Shown: positions 1 through 9,570, numbered from the stretch's first letter. The stretch: 64,000 nt of DNA from Burkholderia pyrrocinia (GCF_018417535.1 NZ_CP070977.1:1550001-1614000), one strand, 5' to 3'. The notes: a model not told the origin generated them from the letters alone. Made by a program: numbers and translations.

Positions 1-53
1 GCTTTGCTGTCATGTCCGTACCGTCGTCCGGCGGGTTTCGCCGCCGGAAAAAA

Positions 54-1352
54 TCAAAAGATGCCCAGCACGACGCACGCGATCGTCATCACGATCGAGG
101 CGCCGAACAGCAGCGGGAACGTGAATTTCTGATGCTCGGCCAGCTCGATGCCGCACAGGCCGACGACGAGGAACGTCGCGGGCGTCAGCGGGCTGACCGG
201 AAACCCGGTCGTCATCTGGCCGAGCAATGCGGCCTGCCCGACCTGCACGGCCGGCACGCCGAGCTGGCCGGCCACCTCCGCGATCACCGGCAGCACGCCG
301 AAGTAGAACGAATCGGGATCGAACAGCATGCTGAGCGGCATCGACGCGAAACCGAGCACCACCGGAATGTGGCCGGCCATCGACGGCGGCACGAAGCCGA
401 CCGCGGCCTGCGCCATCGCCTTCAGCATCCCGCTGCCCTGCATGATCCCCGTGAACACGCCGGCCGCGAGCAGGATGCCGGCCATCATCAGCGCCGCGCG
501 CGCATGTGCGTCGATGCGCTTTCTCTGCATGTCGACGTCCGGGTAATTCACCATCAGCGCGATGCACAGCCCGACCATGAACATGATCGCGGGTGGGATC
601 TTCTCGCCCATCACGACCATCGTGCCGAGCACGACGAGCGTCAGCACGAGGTTGAACCAGAACAGGTGCGGCCGGCGCAGCGCCTGCTCGTCGGGCGTCA
701 GCTCGCGCGTCGGCAGCGGGATCGACGCATCGTCACGCGACAGGCCGAGCCGCTTCTCCTCGCGCCGCCCGAGCCAGTACGCGACGCCGAACACGAACAC
801 GAGCCCGATCGCCTGGACCGGGATCAGCGGATTGAACAGCGCCGACACCGGCAGGTGCAGCGACGCCGACGCGCGGATCATCGGCCCCGTCCACGGCAGG
901 AAGTTGATGCCGGCGGCCATCGACACCGCCGCGGCCAGCACGCGCCGGTCCATCTTCAGCCGGTCGTACAGCGGCAGCACGGCCGGGATCGTCACGAGAA
1001 AACAGACGGCGCCCGAGCCGTCGAGATGGATCAGCAGCGCGAGCAGCGTCGTGCCCATCACGATGCGCGTCGGCCGCGTGCCGACCGCGCGCAGGATCCG
1101 GTCGATGATCGGGTCGAGCGTGCCGGCATCGGTGATCGTCCCGAAATACAGGATCGCGAACACGAACATCCCGACGACGGGCGCGAGGCCCTTCAGCCCG
1201 TCGACGACGAACTTGCTGGTGTGCAGCCCGAAGCCGCCGATCAGCGACGCGGCGATCGGCACGACGATCAGCGCGACGAGCGGCGACATCCGCTTCGACA
1301 GAATCGCGGCCAGCAGCACGACGATCGTGCCAAGCCCGAGTAACGGCAGCAT
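54..1352 (-). CDS. CitMHS-family citrate/divalent-metal:proton symporter
   Basis: This 432-residue inner-membrane protein matches the CitMHS family, which imports citrate as a metal complex together with protons. About a dozen hydrophobic segments run through the whole chain, and the length is normal for the family. The stretch LHLDGSGAVCFLVTIPA near residue 110 and the NFLPWTGP segment near residue 150 are typical of these transporters. The ATG at 1352 is preceded by AGGAGA at a good distance. A LysR gene is divergent, 97 bases away, which suggests local control by that regulator and by its inducer, perhaps citrate. The family is fairly sure; the exact substrate is inferred. Confidence 0.88.
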   Translation of the reverse strand: MLPLLGLGTIVVLLAAILSKRMSPLVALIVVPIAASLIGGFGLHTSKFVVDGLKGLAPVVGMFVFAILYFGTITDAGTLDPIIDRILRAVGTRPTRIVMGTTLLALLIHLDGSGAVCFLVTIPAVLPLYDRLKMDRRVLAAAVSMAAGINFLPWTGPMIRASASLHLPVSALFNPLIPVQAIGLVFVFGVAYWLGRREEKRLGLSRDDASIPLPTRELTPDEQALRRPHLFWFNLVLTLVVLGTMVVMGEKIPPAIMFMVGLCIALMVNYPDVDMQRKRIDAHARAALMMAGILLAAGVFTGIMQGSGMLKAMAQAAVGFVPPSMAGHIPVVLGFASMPLSMLFDPDSFYFGVLPVIAEVAGQLGVPAVQVGQAALLGQMTTGFPVSPLTPATFLVVGLCGIELAEHQKFTFPLLFGASIVMTIACVVLGIF

Positions 1353-1449
1353 CCGTGTCTCCTACCTTGTCTTTTGTTGGAGACGAGCGTAAGGTCGGCG
1401 CAGCGATAGCACAATTGAAATGATTTGATCGCAGCAATCACGAACTGTT

Positions 1450-2346
1450 ATGGATCTGAATCTTCGCGATATCCGCGCCTTCGTCACCGTCGCGCACGCC
1501 GGCAACTTCACGCGCGCGGCCGCACGGCTGCACCTGTCGCAGCCGGCGCTGACCGTGCAGATCCGGCGACTCGAGGAAATCGTCGGCGCGCGGCTGTTCG
1601 ACCGCAACAGCCGCAGCGTCGCGCTCACGCAGACCGGGCGCGAATTGCTGCCGCTGCTGCAGCGCTCGCTCGACGACATGGAGCGCGTGCTGCGCGATGC
1701 GCGCGCGCTCGGCGAAGGCACGAGCGGCACGGTGCGGCTCGCGTGCCTGCCGACCTTCGCGTCCAGCGTGCTGCCTGAGCTGATCCAGTCGTTCCGCCGC
1801 GACGTGCCGCGCGCGGGCTTCGAGATCCGCGACGGCGTCGCAAGCCTCGTCACCGCGCTCGTGCGCAACGAGGAAGCCGATCTTGGATTGACGGGCGGCG
1901 ATGCGTTCGATGCATCGCTGGAGGTGCTGTACACGGGCGCCGACCGGCTCGTCGCCGTGTGCCCGAAGGATCATCCGCTCGCGCGCAAGCGCCGCGTGAG
2001 CACCGCCGACGTCGCGGGCGTGCCGCTCGTGCTGACCGCGCAGGGCACCAGCGTGCGCAGCGTCGTCGATGCCGCGCTGGAAGCGGCCGGCTGCACGCCC
2101 GACATCGCGTGCGAGCCGACCTACATGATGACGGCCGTCGCGATGGTGCGCGGCGGCCTCGGCGTGACGATCCTGCCTGCGACCGCGCGCGAGGTGCGCG
2201 CCGAGCCCGATCTCGTCGTGAAGACGATCGACGATCCCGCGTTCGTGCGGCCGATCGCGCTCGTCACGAAGCGCGGGCGCACGCTGCCGCGCGTCGCGCA
2301 GGCATTCGCCGAAGCGATGCTGGCGGAATTGAAGAAGCGCGCGTGA
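1450..2346 (+). CDS. LysR-family transcriptional regulator, divergent from the citrate transporter
   Basis: The protein is 298 residues, the usual LysR length. Residues 1-60 form the winged helix-turn-helix (DLNLRDIRAFVTVAHAGNF, then LHLSQPALTVQIRRLEE), and residues 90-295 form the periplasmic-binding-like effector domain. It is divergent from the CitMHS transporter, the standard arrangement for a LysR activator and its target. Within the 97-base intergenic region the sequence between about 1411 and 1442 is AT-richer and holds ATT/AAT half-sites that could form a LysR T-N11-A box. Control of citrate uptake is inferred from position only. Confidence 0.9.
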   Translation: MDLNLRDIRAFVTVAHAGNFTRAAARLHLSQPALTVQIRRLEEIVGARLFDRNSRSVALTQTGRELLPLLQRSLDDMERVLRDARALGEGTSGTVRLACLPTFASSVLPELIQSFRRDVPRAGFEIRDGVASLVTALVRNEEADLGLTGGDAFDASLEVLYTGADRLVAVCPKDHPLARKRRVSTADVAGVPLVLTAQGTSVRSVVDAALEAAGCTPDIACEPTYMMTAVAMVRGGLGVTILPATAREVRAEPDLVVKTIDDPAFVRPIALVTKRGRTLPRVAQAFAEAMLAELKKRA

Positions 2347-2385
2347 GCCGCGTGCCCGGATCGGGAAAAGAAGCCTGCGTGACGC

Positions 2386-2970
2386 TTACGGCGCGTCCGG
2401 ATCGACGTGCAGCGATTCGCCGATCGCATAGAAATTGCCGCCCGCGATGTAGTGCAGGCTGCGCAGCGCGGGATCGGCCGATTCGAAATACCAGTGGCCG
2501 TCGCGGAACACGCGCGTGTCGGACCACGCACCGACCACCTCGCCGATGAACAGGTCGTAGGTCTGCTGGTTGTGCGGCTCCGGAATCAGCTTGCACGCGA
2601 GCCAGCCCGAGCAACCGGCAACGAACGGCAGGTCGTGGCCGGCGACGTCGAACAGCGTGACGCCCGCTTCGCGCAGCTTGTCCGGCCGCTCGGCGAGACT
2701 GTGGCTGCCGACCGCATGCGTAAGCTGCAGTTGCGCGGCCGTCGGCACCTGGATCACGAACGTGCCGCTGCGCTCGACGAGCTCGCGCGTCTTCGCGGAC
2801 TTGTCGAGCACGACCGTCAGCTTCGGCGGCAGGAAGTCCAGCGCGCACGCCCACGCGGCGGCCATCACGTTGTCGACGCCGTCGTGGCGGGCCGACACGA
2901 GCACGGTCGGGCCGTGATTGAGGAGTCGGTAGGCTTTCTTCAGCTCCACCGGAGCGATATGACTGTCCAT
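2386..2970 (-). CDS. Flavin reductase-like (DIM6/NTAB) FMN-binding protein
   Basis: A 194-residue protein of the flavin reductase-like domain family, which binds FMN and reduces it with NAD(P)H or uses it as a cofactor. The segment SARHDGVDNVMAAAWACALD near residues 23-42, followed by PPKLTVVLDKSAKTRELVE, is the FMN-binding signature. I chose the ATG at 2970 because AAGGAA lies just upstream; translation upstream of it is arginine-rich shadow sequence. It sits 133 bases downstream of a VOC-family gene on the same strand. The physiological electron acceptor is unknown. Confidence 0.85.
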   Translation of the reverse strand: MDSHIAPVELKKAYRLLNHGPTVLVSARHDGVDNVMAAAWACALDFLPPKLTVVLDKSAKTRELVERSGTFVIQVPTAAQLQLTHAVGSHSLAERPDKLREAGVTLFDVAGHDLPFVAGCSGWLACKLIPEPHNQQTYDLFIGEVVGAWSDTRVFRDGHWYFESADPALRSLHYIAGGNFYAIGESLHVDPDAP

Positions 2971-3103
2971 ACGGGTTCCTTGGAGAACGTCGCGCACGGA
3001 CGGATGCCGTGCGGCGCGGCGCCGGCCGGCGCGCCTGCGCGCGGCCCGGCCGGAGGCCGCATTCTCGCACCCATTTTCGATCGGCGCAGACGCGCCCGAT
3101 CCG

Positions 3104-3529
3104 TCACTTCGCGAACAGTTGCCCGATGTCGCGGAACGCCTTGAATTCGAGCGCGTTGCCGCACGGGTCGAACAGGAACATCGTCGCCTGTTCGCCGACC
3201 TGCCCCTTGAACCGCACATACGGTTCGATCGCGAAGGTCACGCCGAACGATTTCAGCCGCTCGGCCAGCGCTTCCCAGCTCGCCCAGTCGAGCACGATCC
3301 CGAAATGCGGCACCGGCACATCGTGACCGTCGACGGCATTCGTATGCGCGCCTTCCTGCGACACGGTCTGCGGATGCTCATGGATCACGAGCTGGTGCCC
3401 GTAGAAGTCGAAGTCGACCCATTGCGTGCTCGAACGCCCCTCTTCCAGCCCGAACACGCGGCCGTAGAAATCGCGCGCGGCCGGCAAATCGTAGACCGGA
3501 ATCGCCAGGTGAAACGGGGAAAGACTCAT
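3104..3529 (-). CDS. VOC-family (glyoxalase/dioxygenase fold) protein
   Basis: This 141-residue protein has two beta-alpha-beta-beta-beta repeats of the vicinal oxygen chelate fold. His7 (PFHLAIPV), a second His near residue 95 (PHFGIVLDW region) and the Glu in NALEFKAF near residue 131 fit the metal-binding positions. The [12 protein letters not shown] segment is typical of the family. The ATG at 3529 has GAGG upstream. It is divergent from a LysR gene and may be its target. The substrate cannot be deduced; members include lyases, dioxygenases and resistance proteins. Confidence 0.85.
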   Translation of the reverse strand: MSLSPFHLAIPVYDLPAARDFYGRVFGLEEGRSSTQWVDFDFYGHQLVIHEHPQTVSQEGAHTNAVDGHDVPVPHFGIVLDWASWEALAERLKSFGVTFAIEPYVRFKGQVGEQATMFLFDPCGNALEFKAFRDIGQLFAK

Positions 3530-3620
3530 GGTTGCCTCGTGAAGGAACGCTCGCGTGGCGCGAGGATCGCACCATGGTAGACAACGCCAAGCAAAAATTA
3601 AATCAATATATAGTGTTGCA

Positions 3621-3635
3621 ATTCACAAACGGAAT
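3621..3635. promoter_or_regulatory. Candidate LysR operator (ATTC-N7-GAAT dyad)
   Basis: The 15-base dyad ATTCACAAACGGAAT lies between the divergent VOC and LysR genes and ends six bases before the LysR start codon. Its form resembles a LysR T-N11-A box, and its position would allow autorepression. This is seen in the sequence; function is inferred. Confidence 0.35.
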
Positions 3636-3641
3636 TGATGA

Positions 3642-4529
3642 ATGATCCGCGAGCTGAAAACCCTCATCGCCGTCGCCCGCGAAGGCACGTTCGCCGCCGC
3701 GGGCAACCGCATCGGACTGACGCAGGCGGCCGTCAGCGCGCAGATGCAGCGTCTCGAAGCCGAACTCGGCTTTGCACTGTTCGACCGGCAAGGCCGGTCG
3801 GCCCGCCTCAACGAGATGGGCCATCACGTGCTCGACCAGGCGCAGGCGCTGATCGGCCTGTACGAGAACCTGAGCTCGACCGCGCCCGGCTCGCCGGCCG
3901 CCGTGCGCGTGACGATCGGCGCGATCGCATCGGTACAGAGCGCGCTGCTGCCGGCCGCGCTGGCCGACTTTCATCGCCGGCATCCCGCGTGCCGGACACG
4001 CGTGATACCGGGGCTGTCGATCGAGCTGGTCAACCGCGTCGACGCGGGCGAGATCGACATGGCCGCGATCATCCGGCCGCCGTTTTCGCTGCAGAGCGAC
4101 CTGCACTGGACGACGCTCGCGCGGGAACCGTTCCGGCTGATCGTGCCGCGCAGCGTGAAGGGCAAGGAGTGGGCCGAGCTGCTCGCGAGCGAGCCGTTCG
4201 TGCGCTACGACCGCGCGTCGTTCGGCGGCCGCCAGGTCGATCGTTTCCTGCGGAAGATGCATATCGCGGTGCGCGACACCTGCGAACTCGACGAACTGGA
4301 CGCGATCGTCAAGCTGGTCGAGCACGGCGTCGGCGTCGCGATCGTGCCGCAGACCGCCGTGTATCGCCGCTGGCCGGGCGGCGTGCGTGCGATCGACCTC
4401 GGACACCACACGTTCCACCGCGACATCGGGCTCGTGCATCGCGCACGGCGGACGATGTCGGAACCGGCGCAGATGCTGGCCCGGTTGATTGAAGAGGCGT
4501 CGCGGCGCTCGCCACCTCAAGCGGCCTGA
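3642..4529 (+). CDS. LysR-family transcriptional regulator
   Basis: The protein is 295 residues with an N-terminal helix-turn-helix (ELKTLIAVAREGTFAAAG, then GLTQAAVSAQMQRLEAELG) and a LysR effector domain from about residue 90. It is divergent from the VOC gene with only 112 bases between the starts, so that gene is the likely target. The C-terminus converges with the exported ThuA-like gene of the iron-uptake unit, 34 bases away. The inducer is unknown. Confidence 0.9.
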   Translation: MIRELKTLIAVAREGTFAAAGNRIGLTQAAVSAQMQRLEAELGFALFDRQGRSARLNEMGHHVLDQAQALIGLYENLSSTAPGSPAAVRVTIGAIASVQSALLPAALADFHRRHPACRTRVIPGLSIELVNRVDAGEIDMAAIIRPPFSLQSDLHWTTLAREPFRLIVPRSVKGKEWAELLASEPFVRYDRASFGGRQVDRFLRKMHIAVRDTCELDELDAIVKLVEHGVGVAIVPQTAVYRRWPGGVRAIDLGHHTFHRDIGLVHRARRTMSEPAQMLARLIEEASRRSPPQAA

Positions 4530-4563
4530 GTCGCGCGCCCGGCGGCGCCGTTGTCGTTGCGGA

Positions 4564-5343
4564 TCAGCGCCGCCCGGCCGCCCAGTCGACGGCCGCGTCG
4601 AACAGCGCGACGCCGGCCGGCGACAGGTTCGTGAACGTGTCGTTGTCGAGGAAGAACATCACGCGGCGTGCCGGTGCGAGCGCTTCGTAGTCCATCGTCG
4701 CGCCCTTCTCGTACGCGAAGATCGCGGCCTTGTCGGGTTGACCGTACACGGTCGCGATCGTGATCGCGCCGAGCCCCGGCTTGCCCCAGCTCATCGGCGC
4801 CTGCTTGCCGTACACGTTCGTCGCGCCGGCCGGCAAGCCGGCAGAAACCGGATGCGGCGCGTTGACGAGCCACAGGTAGCGCTCCTTGCCCGTTTCGCCG
4901 AAGTCGACGTCGTGACGCTTGCCCGTCATCGCGAGATCGTCGAGCAGGTCGTTTTCCCACGTCACGAGCGGCTTGTCGAGCGTGCGCCAGCCCGGCCGCA
5001 CGTTCTTCGACGACACCGTCGACGAAATCACGACCAGGTCGGCATCGCGCGCCGCGTCGGGGGTCGCCGACTCGTCGATCAGGCGCACCGCGTAGCCGCG
5101 TTCGCCGAGATGCTGGCCGATGCGTTCGTCGACCTTCAGGTTCGGGCCGCGCAACTGCACGAGCATCGCGACGCGCGTGACGGCCGGCGGTGCATCGGCT
5201 GCAAGCGCGGGAGCGGGGACACCCGCGCTTAGGCACGCGCCCAGCGCGAGCACCGAGCCCGCGATCGTGCGCAATGCGCGACGCCGCGCGCCGGCGGCAG
5301 CTGCAACGGCGGGCACGGCGCCGATCTTCATCTTCCGGTTCAT
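4564..5343 (-). CDS. Exported ThuA/GATase-like protein of the iron-uptake unit
   Basis: A 259-residue protein with a long N-terminal signal sequence (arginine-rich start, hydrophobic core IAGSVLALGACLSAG, likely cut after APALAA near residue 49). The remainder has the alternating strand/helix pattern of the class I glutamine-amidotransferase-like or ThuA fold: a first strand VAMLVQL, DADLVVISS, KPLVTWEND and the ending LFDAAVDWAAG. No nucleophile elbow is obvious, so it may bind rather than catalyse. It is the last gene of the FecI-FecR-receptor unit, 55 bases after the receptor gene, and AGAGG precedes its ATG. A role in iron-siderophore handling is inferred from position; the family call is tentative. 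Confidence 0.6.
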   Translation of the reverse strand: MNRKMKIGAVPAVAAAAGARRRALRTIAGSVLALGACLSAGVPAPALAADAPPAVTRVAMLVQLRGPNLKVDERIGQHLGERGYAVRLIDESATPDAARDADLVVISSTVSSKNVRPGWRTLDKPLVTWENDLLDDLAMTGKRHDVDFGETGKERYLWLVNAPHPVSAGLPAGATNVYGKQAPMSWGKPGLGAITIATVYGQPDKAAIFAYEKGATMDYEALAPARRVMFFLDNDTFTNLSPAGVALFDAAVDWAAGRR

Positions 5344-5398
5344 CTGGATCCTCTCCGAAGCCGCGCGCCGTGGTACCGGCCGCGCGGCGATTGCATGG

Positions 5399-7975
5399 TC
5401 AGAACTGCAGCGTGGTCAGCAGCGACACCTGTCGCGCGTCGCCGATCGCGACGAAGTAGCGGTTCGCGCTCGACGGGTAGTACGTGCGGTTGAACAGGTT
5501 CTTCACGTTGAGCTGGAACGACAGCTTCTGCTTGCCGATCCGCGTGTCGTAGGTCGCGAACGCATCGGCGAGCACGTACGACGGCAGCGTGAAGCTGTTC
5601 GCCGAATCGCCGGGCCGTGCGCCGACGTAGCGCGCGGCCGCGCCGATGCGCAGGTCGTCGCCGCCTGCCAACGTGCCGACGTCGTAGACGGCCGCGAGCG
5701 ACGCGGTGTGGCGCGCGACGTTCCACAGCTGGTTGCCCGCGTACAGCGGATCCTCGACCGTCTTCGCATCGATGTATGCATAGCTCGCGATCACGTTCAC
5801 GCGCTCGCCGATCCTGCCCGACAGGTCGAGCTCGACGCCGCGCGAGCGCGCCTTGCCCGACGTGCGCCATTCGGTCAGCTTCGTCGCGTCGTTGTACTGC
5901 GACACGAGCACGTTCTTCTTGTCGATGTTGAACAGCGCGAGCGTGCCGGTCATCCCGCCCGGCAGGTCGAGCTTGCCGCCCACCTCCCACGCGGTCGCCT
6001 CCTCGGGCGGCGTCGAGCCGTCGATCACGTAACCCGTCATCGGCGCGATCGACGAAGACGGCTTCAGCGATTGCGAATAGCTGCCGTACAGCGAGAACGA
6101 ATCGGTCCACTTGTAGACGACTCCCGCGCGCGGCAGCCACTTCGAGCCGCTGAGGTCGGTGTTCGCCGTGAACGGCCGGCCGCGCCCCGCGACCTGGTTG
6201 TACGTGATGTAGCGCAGCCCGCCCGACACGATCCACTTGTCGGTCAGGTGAATGCTGTCCTGGAAGAACACCGACGTGTCGTGCAGCGTGTCGGTCTGGT
6301 CGCTGTCGCTCGCGGACACGGTGCTCGACGGCGGCAGCAGCCCGTACACGGGATCGATATAGCTGAACGGCGTCTTCACGGCCTGCCGCAGCATGTCCTT
6401 GCGATAGATGCGGCGGTATTCGCTGTCGACGCCGAACTGCACGTCGTGGCGCATTCCCGCGAGCGTCACCTTGCCGTTCACGTAGGCGATGCCGTAGCTG
6501 TCGGTGCTGAGCGAACCGTGCGTCGCATCGTTGCTGCGCGACAGCGTGCCCTTCACCGGATCGACGGCGGTCGTGCGCAACTGGTTCGCGTCGTAGGTCT
6601 CGCGGTTGTAGCTGTAGCCGAGATGCGCGCTCCAGTCCGCATTGAACTGGTGATCGATGCTCAGTTGCGCGAGATGCGATTCGCCGTCCATGTTGTTGAA
6701 CGGCTCGTCGATCCGCCGCCGTGCGGGAATGTCGAGCGGCGCATTGGTGCGCGGGTCGAGCGCGGTGCCGCGATCGAACGGCGAATGGAACTGGCGGTAC
6801 TCGTAGGACACCGCGACCTGCGTATCGCGGCCGTACCACGCGAGCGACGGCGCGACGAAGGTCTGTCGGTTTTCGCCGAAGTTGCGCCAGTACTGCTCGT
6901 TCGACTGGTCGACGATCAGCCGGTACGCGAGCCGCGAATCGCCGACCGGCCCCGTCGAGTCGAACGTCGCGCTGCCGCCGTTCTTGCCGTGCCCGAACGT
7001 CGACGCGCCGAGCGAGATCGCGTTGTAGCGCGTGAGCTGCGGCTGCTTGCCGACGACGTTGACGACGCCGCCCGGATCCATCAGCCCGTACAGCAGCGAC
7101 GTCGGCCCCTTGAGCACCTCGACGCTGTCGACCGCCGCGTTGAACGAACGCCCCTGCACGATCGGCATCCCGTTGTGCATGATCGAGCCGTCGCGGTTGC
7201 CGCCGAAGCCGCGTTTCATGATGGTGTCCTGCGTGCCCGCGAGCGTGTTGCCCTGCGTGATGCCGCTCACGTTGCCGAGCGCGTCGTCGAGATTGCGCGG
7301 ACGCTGGTCGCGCAGCACCTGCGCGGGCACGATGTTGACGGCCTGCGCGGTGTCGAGCAGCGGAATCTCGGAACGCAGCACGCCCGCTTCCTTCGGCGCG
7401 CGATAGCTTTCGGCGCGCAGCGCGCTGGACCGTACCGTGATCGCCGGCAATTCGGCACCGGCGGCCACGCCGGCCGCCGCGGGCCGTGCAACCGAACCCT
7501 CCGCGCGCATCAGCGTGTAGCCGCCGCCCGGCTGGCGCAGCGCGACGAGCCCCGTGCCCGCCAGCAGGCGGTCGAGCGCGCCGTCGACGTCGAACCGGCC
7601 CTGCACGCCGCCGCTCGTCAGGCCGGCCGTCAGCTCGGCCGGAAACGCGAGCAGGATGCCCGCGTCGCGCCCGAACCGGTTCAGCGCCCCTTCGAGCGGG
7701 CCGGCCGGAATGTCGAACGCGCGGCGCGATGCGCGCTGCGCGGCAGGCGCCGCATCGGCGTCGGTGTCGGCCAGCGCGGGCAGCGGCAGCAGCGCCGACA
7801 GCAGGACGGCGCCGGCCAGCCGGCGCGCGAAGCGGCCCGGCGCGGCGGGCACGGCCGCGCGCAACGCACGCGGCAGATGACGGGCGGGCGCCGTGCGGCG
7901 CCGATACGTGAGACGGATGGAAACCATGATCGGGGAGTCGGTGGACGATGGGCCAGTGCTGCTTTCATTACCCAT
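5399..7975 (-). CDS. TonB-dependent siderophore receptor with N-terminal signalling domain
   Basis: An 858-residue outer-membrane receptor. After a long signal region ending near PALAD comes an STN (secretin/TonB short N-terminal) domain at about residues 85-155, which talks to the FecR partner encoded upstream. The plug domain follows (VNIVPAQVLRDQRPRN, then VEVLKGPTSLLYGLMDPGG near residue 290), then a 22-strand barrel ending in the aromatic Phe of LLTTLQF. Together with the adjacent FecI and FecR genes this is a ferri-siderophore receptor that senses its own ligand, as in the FpvA/FecA type. The start is uncertain: an in-frame ATG at 7927 also gives a signal peptide, and neither has a strong ribosome binding site. 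The siderophore is unknown. Confidence 0.93.
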   Translation of the reverse strand: MGNESSTGPSSTDSPIMVSIRLTYRRRTAPARHLPRALRAAVPAAPGRFARRLAGAVLLSALLPLPALADTDADAAPAAQRASRRAFDIPAGPLEGALNRFGRDAGILLAFPAELTAGLTSGGVQGRFDVDGALDRLLAGTGLVALRQPGGGYTLMRAEGSVARPAAAGVAAGAELPAITVRSSALRAESYRAPKEAGVLRSEIPLLDTAQAVNIVPAQVLRDQRPRNLDDALGNVSGITQGNTLAGTQDTIMKRGFGGNRDGSIMHNGMPIVQGRSFNAAVDSVEVLKGPTSLLYGLMDPGGVVNVVGKQPQLTRYNAISLGASTFGHGKNGGSATFDSTGPVGDSRLAYRLIVDQSNEQYWRNFGENRQTFVAPSLAWYGRDTQVAVSYEYRQFHSPFDRGTALDPRTNAPLDIPARRRIDEPFNNMDGESHLAQLSIDHQFNADWSAHLGYSYNRETYDANQLRTTAVDPVKGTLSRSNDATHGSLSTDSYGIAYVNGKVTLAGMRHDVQFGVDSEYRRIYRKDMLRQAVKTPFSYIDPVYGLLPPSSTVSASDSDQTDTLHDTSVFFQDSIHLTDKWIVSGGLRYITYNQVAGRGRPFTANTDLSGSKWLPRAGVVYKWTDSFSLYGSYSQSLKPSSSIAPMTGYVIDGSTPPEEATAWEVGGKLDLPGGMTGTLALFNIDKKNVLVSQYNDATKLTEWRTSGKARSRGVELDLSGRIGERVNVIASYAYIDAKTVEDPLYAGNQLWNVARHTASLAAVYDVGTLAGGDDLRIGAAARYVGARPGDSANSFTLPSYVLADAFATYDTRIGKQKLSFQLNVKNLFNRTYYPSSANRYFVAIGDARQVSLLTTLQF

Positions 7976-8029
7976 GTCACGCGAACATCGAGAAACAGCT
8001 CAGGTCGGCGGAAAATTTTTTCGCCGCGC

Positions 8030-9016
8030 TCACGAACGGGCCGGTACGACCGTCGCCCAGTAGCGCGTCAGGTAGTCGACGTCGATCGGCAGCGTCGCCT
8101 TCAGCGTGTCGAGCACGCGCGCCGGATCGTCAAGCGGATAGGTGCCCGACACGCGCAGGTCGGCCACGGCCGCAGCGCAGCGCAGGCTGCCGCGGCGATA
8201 GCGGTCGAGCTCGGCGACGAGGTCGGCCAGCCGCATGCGTGACGCGACGAGCATGCCGCCTGTCCACGCGGACGCGTACGCATCGAGCGGCATCGGCGCG
8301 CCGATTGCGTCGCTCGTGAAATCCGCGCCCTTTCCCGCCGCGATCACGCGTGTGCCGGCCGTCGCGTCGGCCGGCTGCACGCGCACCGCGCCGGCGAACA
8401 CTTCGAGACGCGTCGCGCCATCGCGCTGCCGTACCGTGAAGCGCGTGCCGAGCGGCCGCAGCTCGCCCTGGGCAGTCGCGACGACGAGCGGCCGTGCGGG
8501 CGCGCGATCGTCGTGGCCGCTCGTCACCATGATCGTGCCGCGCAGCAGGCGCAGGTGACGCGCGGTGTCGTCGAAGCGCACGTCGAGCGCCGTATCGGTA
8601 TCGAGCACGACGACCGTGCGATCCGCGAGCGTCACCGTGCGCCGCTCGCCGACCGCCGTTCGCAGGTCGGCCGGCCAGATCGCCGCGCGCCGCGCGGGCT
8701 CGGCCATCCACGCGGCACCGCCCGCGAACAGCAGCACGGCCAGCGCCTTCCCGGCCGCGCGGCGGCGGCCCGCACGCGGCGGCAGCAGCGCCGCGTGCGC
8801 GGCCTGCGTATCGAGCCCGGCCGCCAGCCGGCCGAACCTGCGCTGCATCGTTTCGATATGACGCCATGCCGCGTCGTGTGTCGGATCCTCGGCACGCCAG
8901 CGCGCGAGCGCGGCGGCGAACGCATCGTCCGTGCGGCCGGCCTGCCGGTCGACCCACCATTCGACTGCGCGACGCGCGACATGCGGCGGCACCGCCGGCG
9001 CTCCCGGGGCGGCCAT
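8030..9016 (-). CDS. fecR: FecR-family anti-sigma/sigma regulator
   Basis: The protein is 328 residues. An N-terminal cytoplasmic part (AVEWWVDRQAGRTDDAF, then ALARWRAEDPTHDAAWRHIE) matches the FecR_N/DUF4880 region that contacts the sigma factor. A single membrane segment lies near residues 88-102. The periplasmic FecR domain runs from about residue 115 (TAVGERRTVTLADRTVVVLDT) to the C-terminus. It relays receptor occupancy to the sigma factor encoded three bases upstream. Order and spacing indicate co-transcription with fecI and the receptor gene. Confidence 0.93.
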   Translation of the reverse strand: MAAPGAPAVPPHVARRAVEWWVDRQAGRTDDAFAAALARWRAEDPTHDAAWRHIETMQRRFGRLAAGLDTQAAHAALLPPRAGRRRAAGKALAVLLFAGGAAWMAEPARRAAIWPADLRTAVGERRTVTLADRTVVVLDTDTALDVRFDDTARHLRLLRGTIMVTSGHDDRAPARPLVVATAQGELRPLGTRFTVRQRDGATRLEVFAGAVRVQPADATAGTRVIAAGKGADFTSDAIGAPMPLDAYASAWTGGMLVASRMRLADLVAELDRYRRGSLRCAAAVADLRVSGTYPLDDPARVLDTLKATLPIDVDYLTRYWATVVPARS

Positions 9017-9019
9017 CGG

Positions 9020-9529
9020 TCAGGCCGCCATCGCGAAGAAGCACTGCGTGCCGGCCTTCACGAGATGGCGCTTCACGGTCGCGAGCGACACGCCGAGTTC
9101 GCGCGCGATCTCGGCCTGCGTGAGGCCATCGAGCTGCGCAAGCAGGAACGCGCGCTTCGCCGCGAGCGGCAGGCCGTCGAGCAGCCGGTCGATTTCGAGC
9201 AGCGCCTCGAGCACGACGGCCCGCTCTTCCGGCGACGGCGCATGCGCTTCCGGACACTGCGCGAGCACGTCGAGATACGCGCGCTCGATCTGCTCGCGCC
9301 GCCAGTGGTTGCTCAGCACGCGCTGCGCGACCGTCGTCAGGAACGCGCGCGGCTCGTCGGCGCAGATCGGCTCGTCGCGCGCGAGCAGGCGCATGAACGT
9401 GTCGTGCGCCAGATCGGCCGCGCGGTGCGCGCAACCGAGCTTCCGGCTCAGCCAGCCACGCAGCCACGCATGGTGGCCGGCATAGAGGGCGTCGATTTCT
9501 CGATGGAGAGACAGCTTGTCAGCGGACAT
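9020..9529 (-). CDS. fecI: FecI-type ECF RNA polymerase sigma factor
   Basis: A 169-residue extracytoplasmic-function sigma factor. Region 2 (AADLAHDTFMRLLARDEP, near residues 37-54) and region 4 (LDGLTQAEIARELGVSLATV, near residues 133-152) are both clear. It would direct transcription of the downstream FecR-receptor unit when the receptor signals ligand. A Fur box lies 42 bases upstream of its start codon, so iron starvation should be needed for expression. Confidence 0.95.
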   Translation of the reverse strand: MSADKLSLHREIDALYAGHHAWLRGWLSRKLGCAHRAADLAHDTFMRLLARDEPICADEPRAFLTTVAQRVLSNHWRREQIERAYLDVLAQCPEAHAPSPEERAVVLEALLEIDRLLDGLPLAAKRAFLLAQLDGLTQAEIARELGVSLATVKRHLVKAGTQCFFAMAA

Positions 9530-9570
9530 GGCCGGGTTCCGGGTGCGCAGGCGGCGGCAATTTTGTAAAT

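Noticed and set aside
28..53. CCGGCGG/CCGCCGG hairpin next to a run of A as a terminator of the citrate transporter gene
   Set aside because: In the direction of that gene the T-run comes before, not after, the stem, so it does not form a normal intrinsic terminator.
5120..8242. A 1040-codon open frame on the plus strand opposite the siderophore receptor
   Set aside because: It is extremely Arg/Ala-rich, has no domain and lies antisense to a clear receptor gene; such frames are expected in high-GC DNA.
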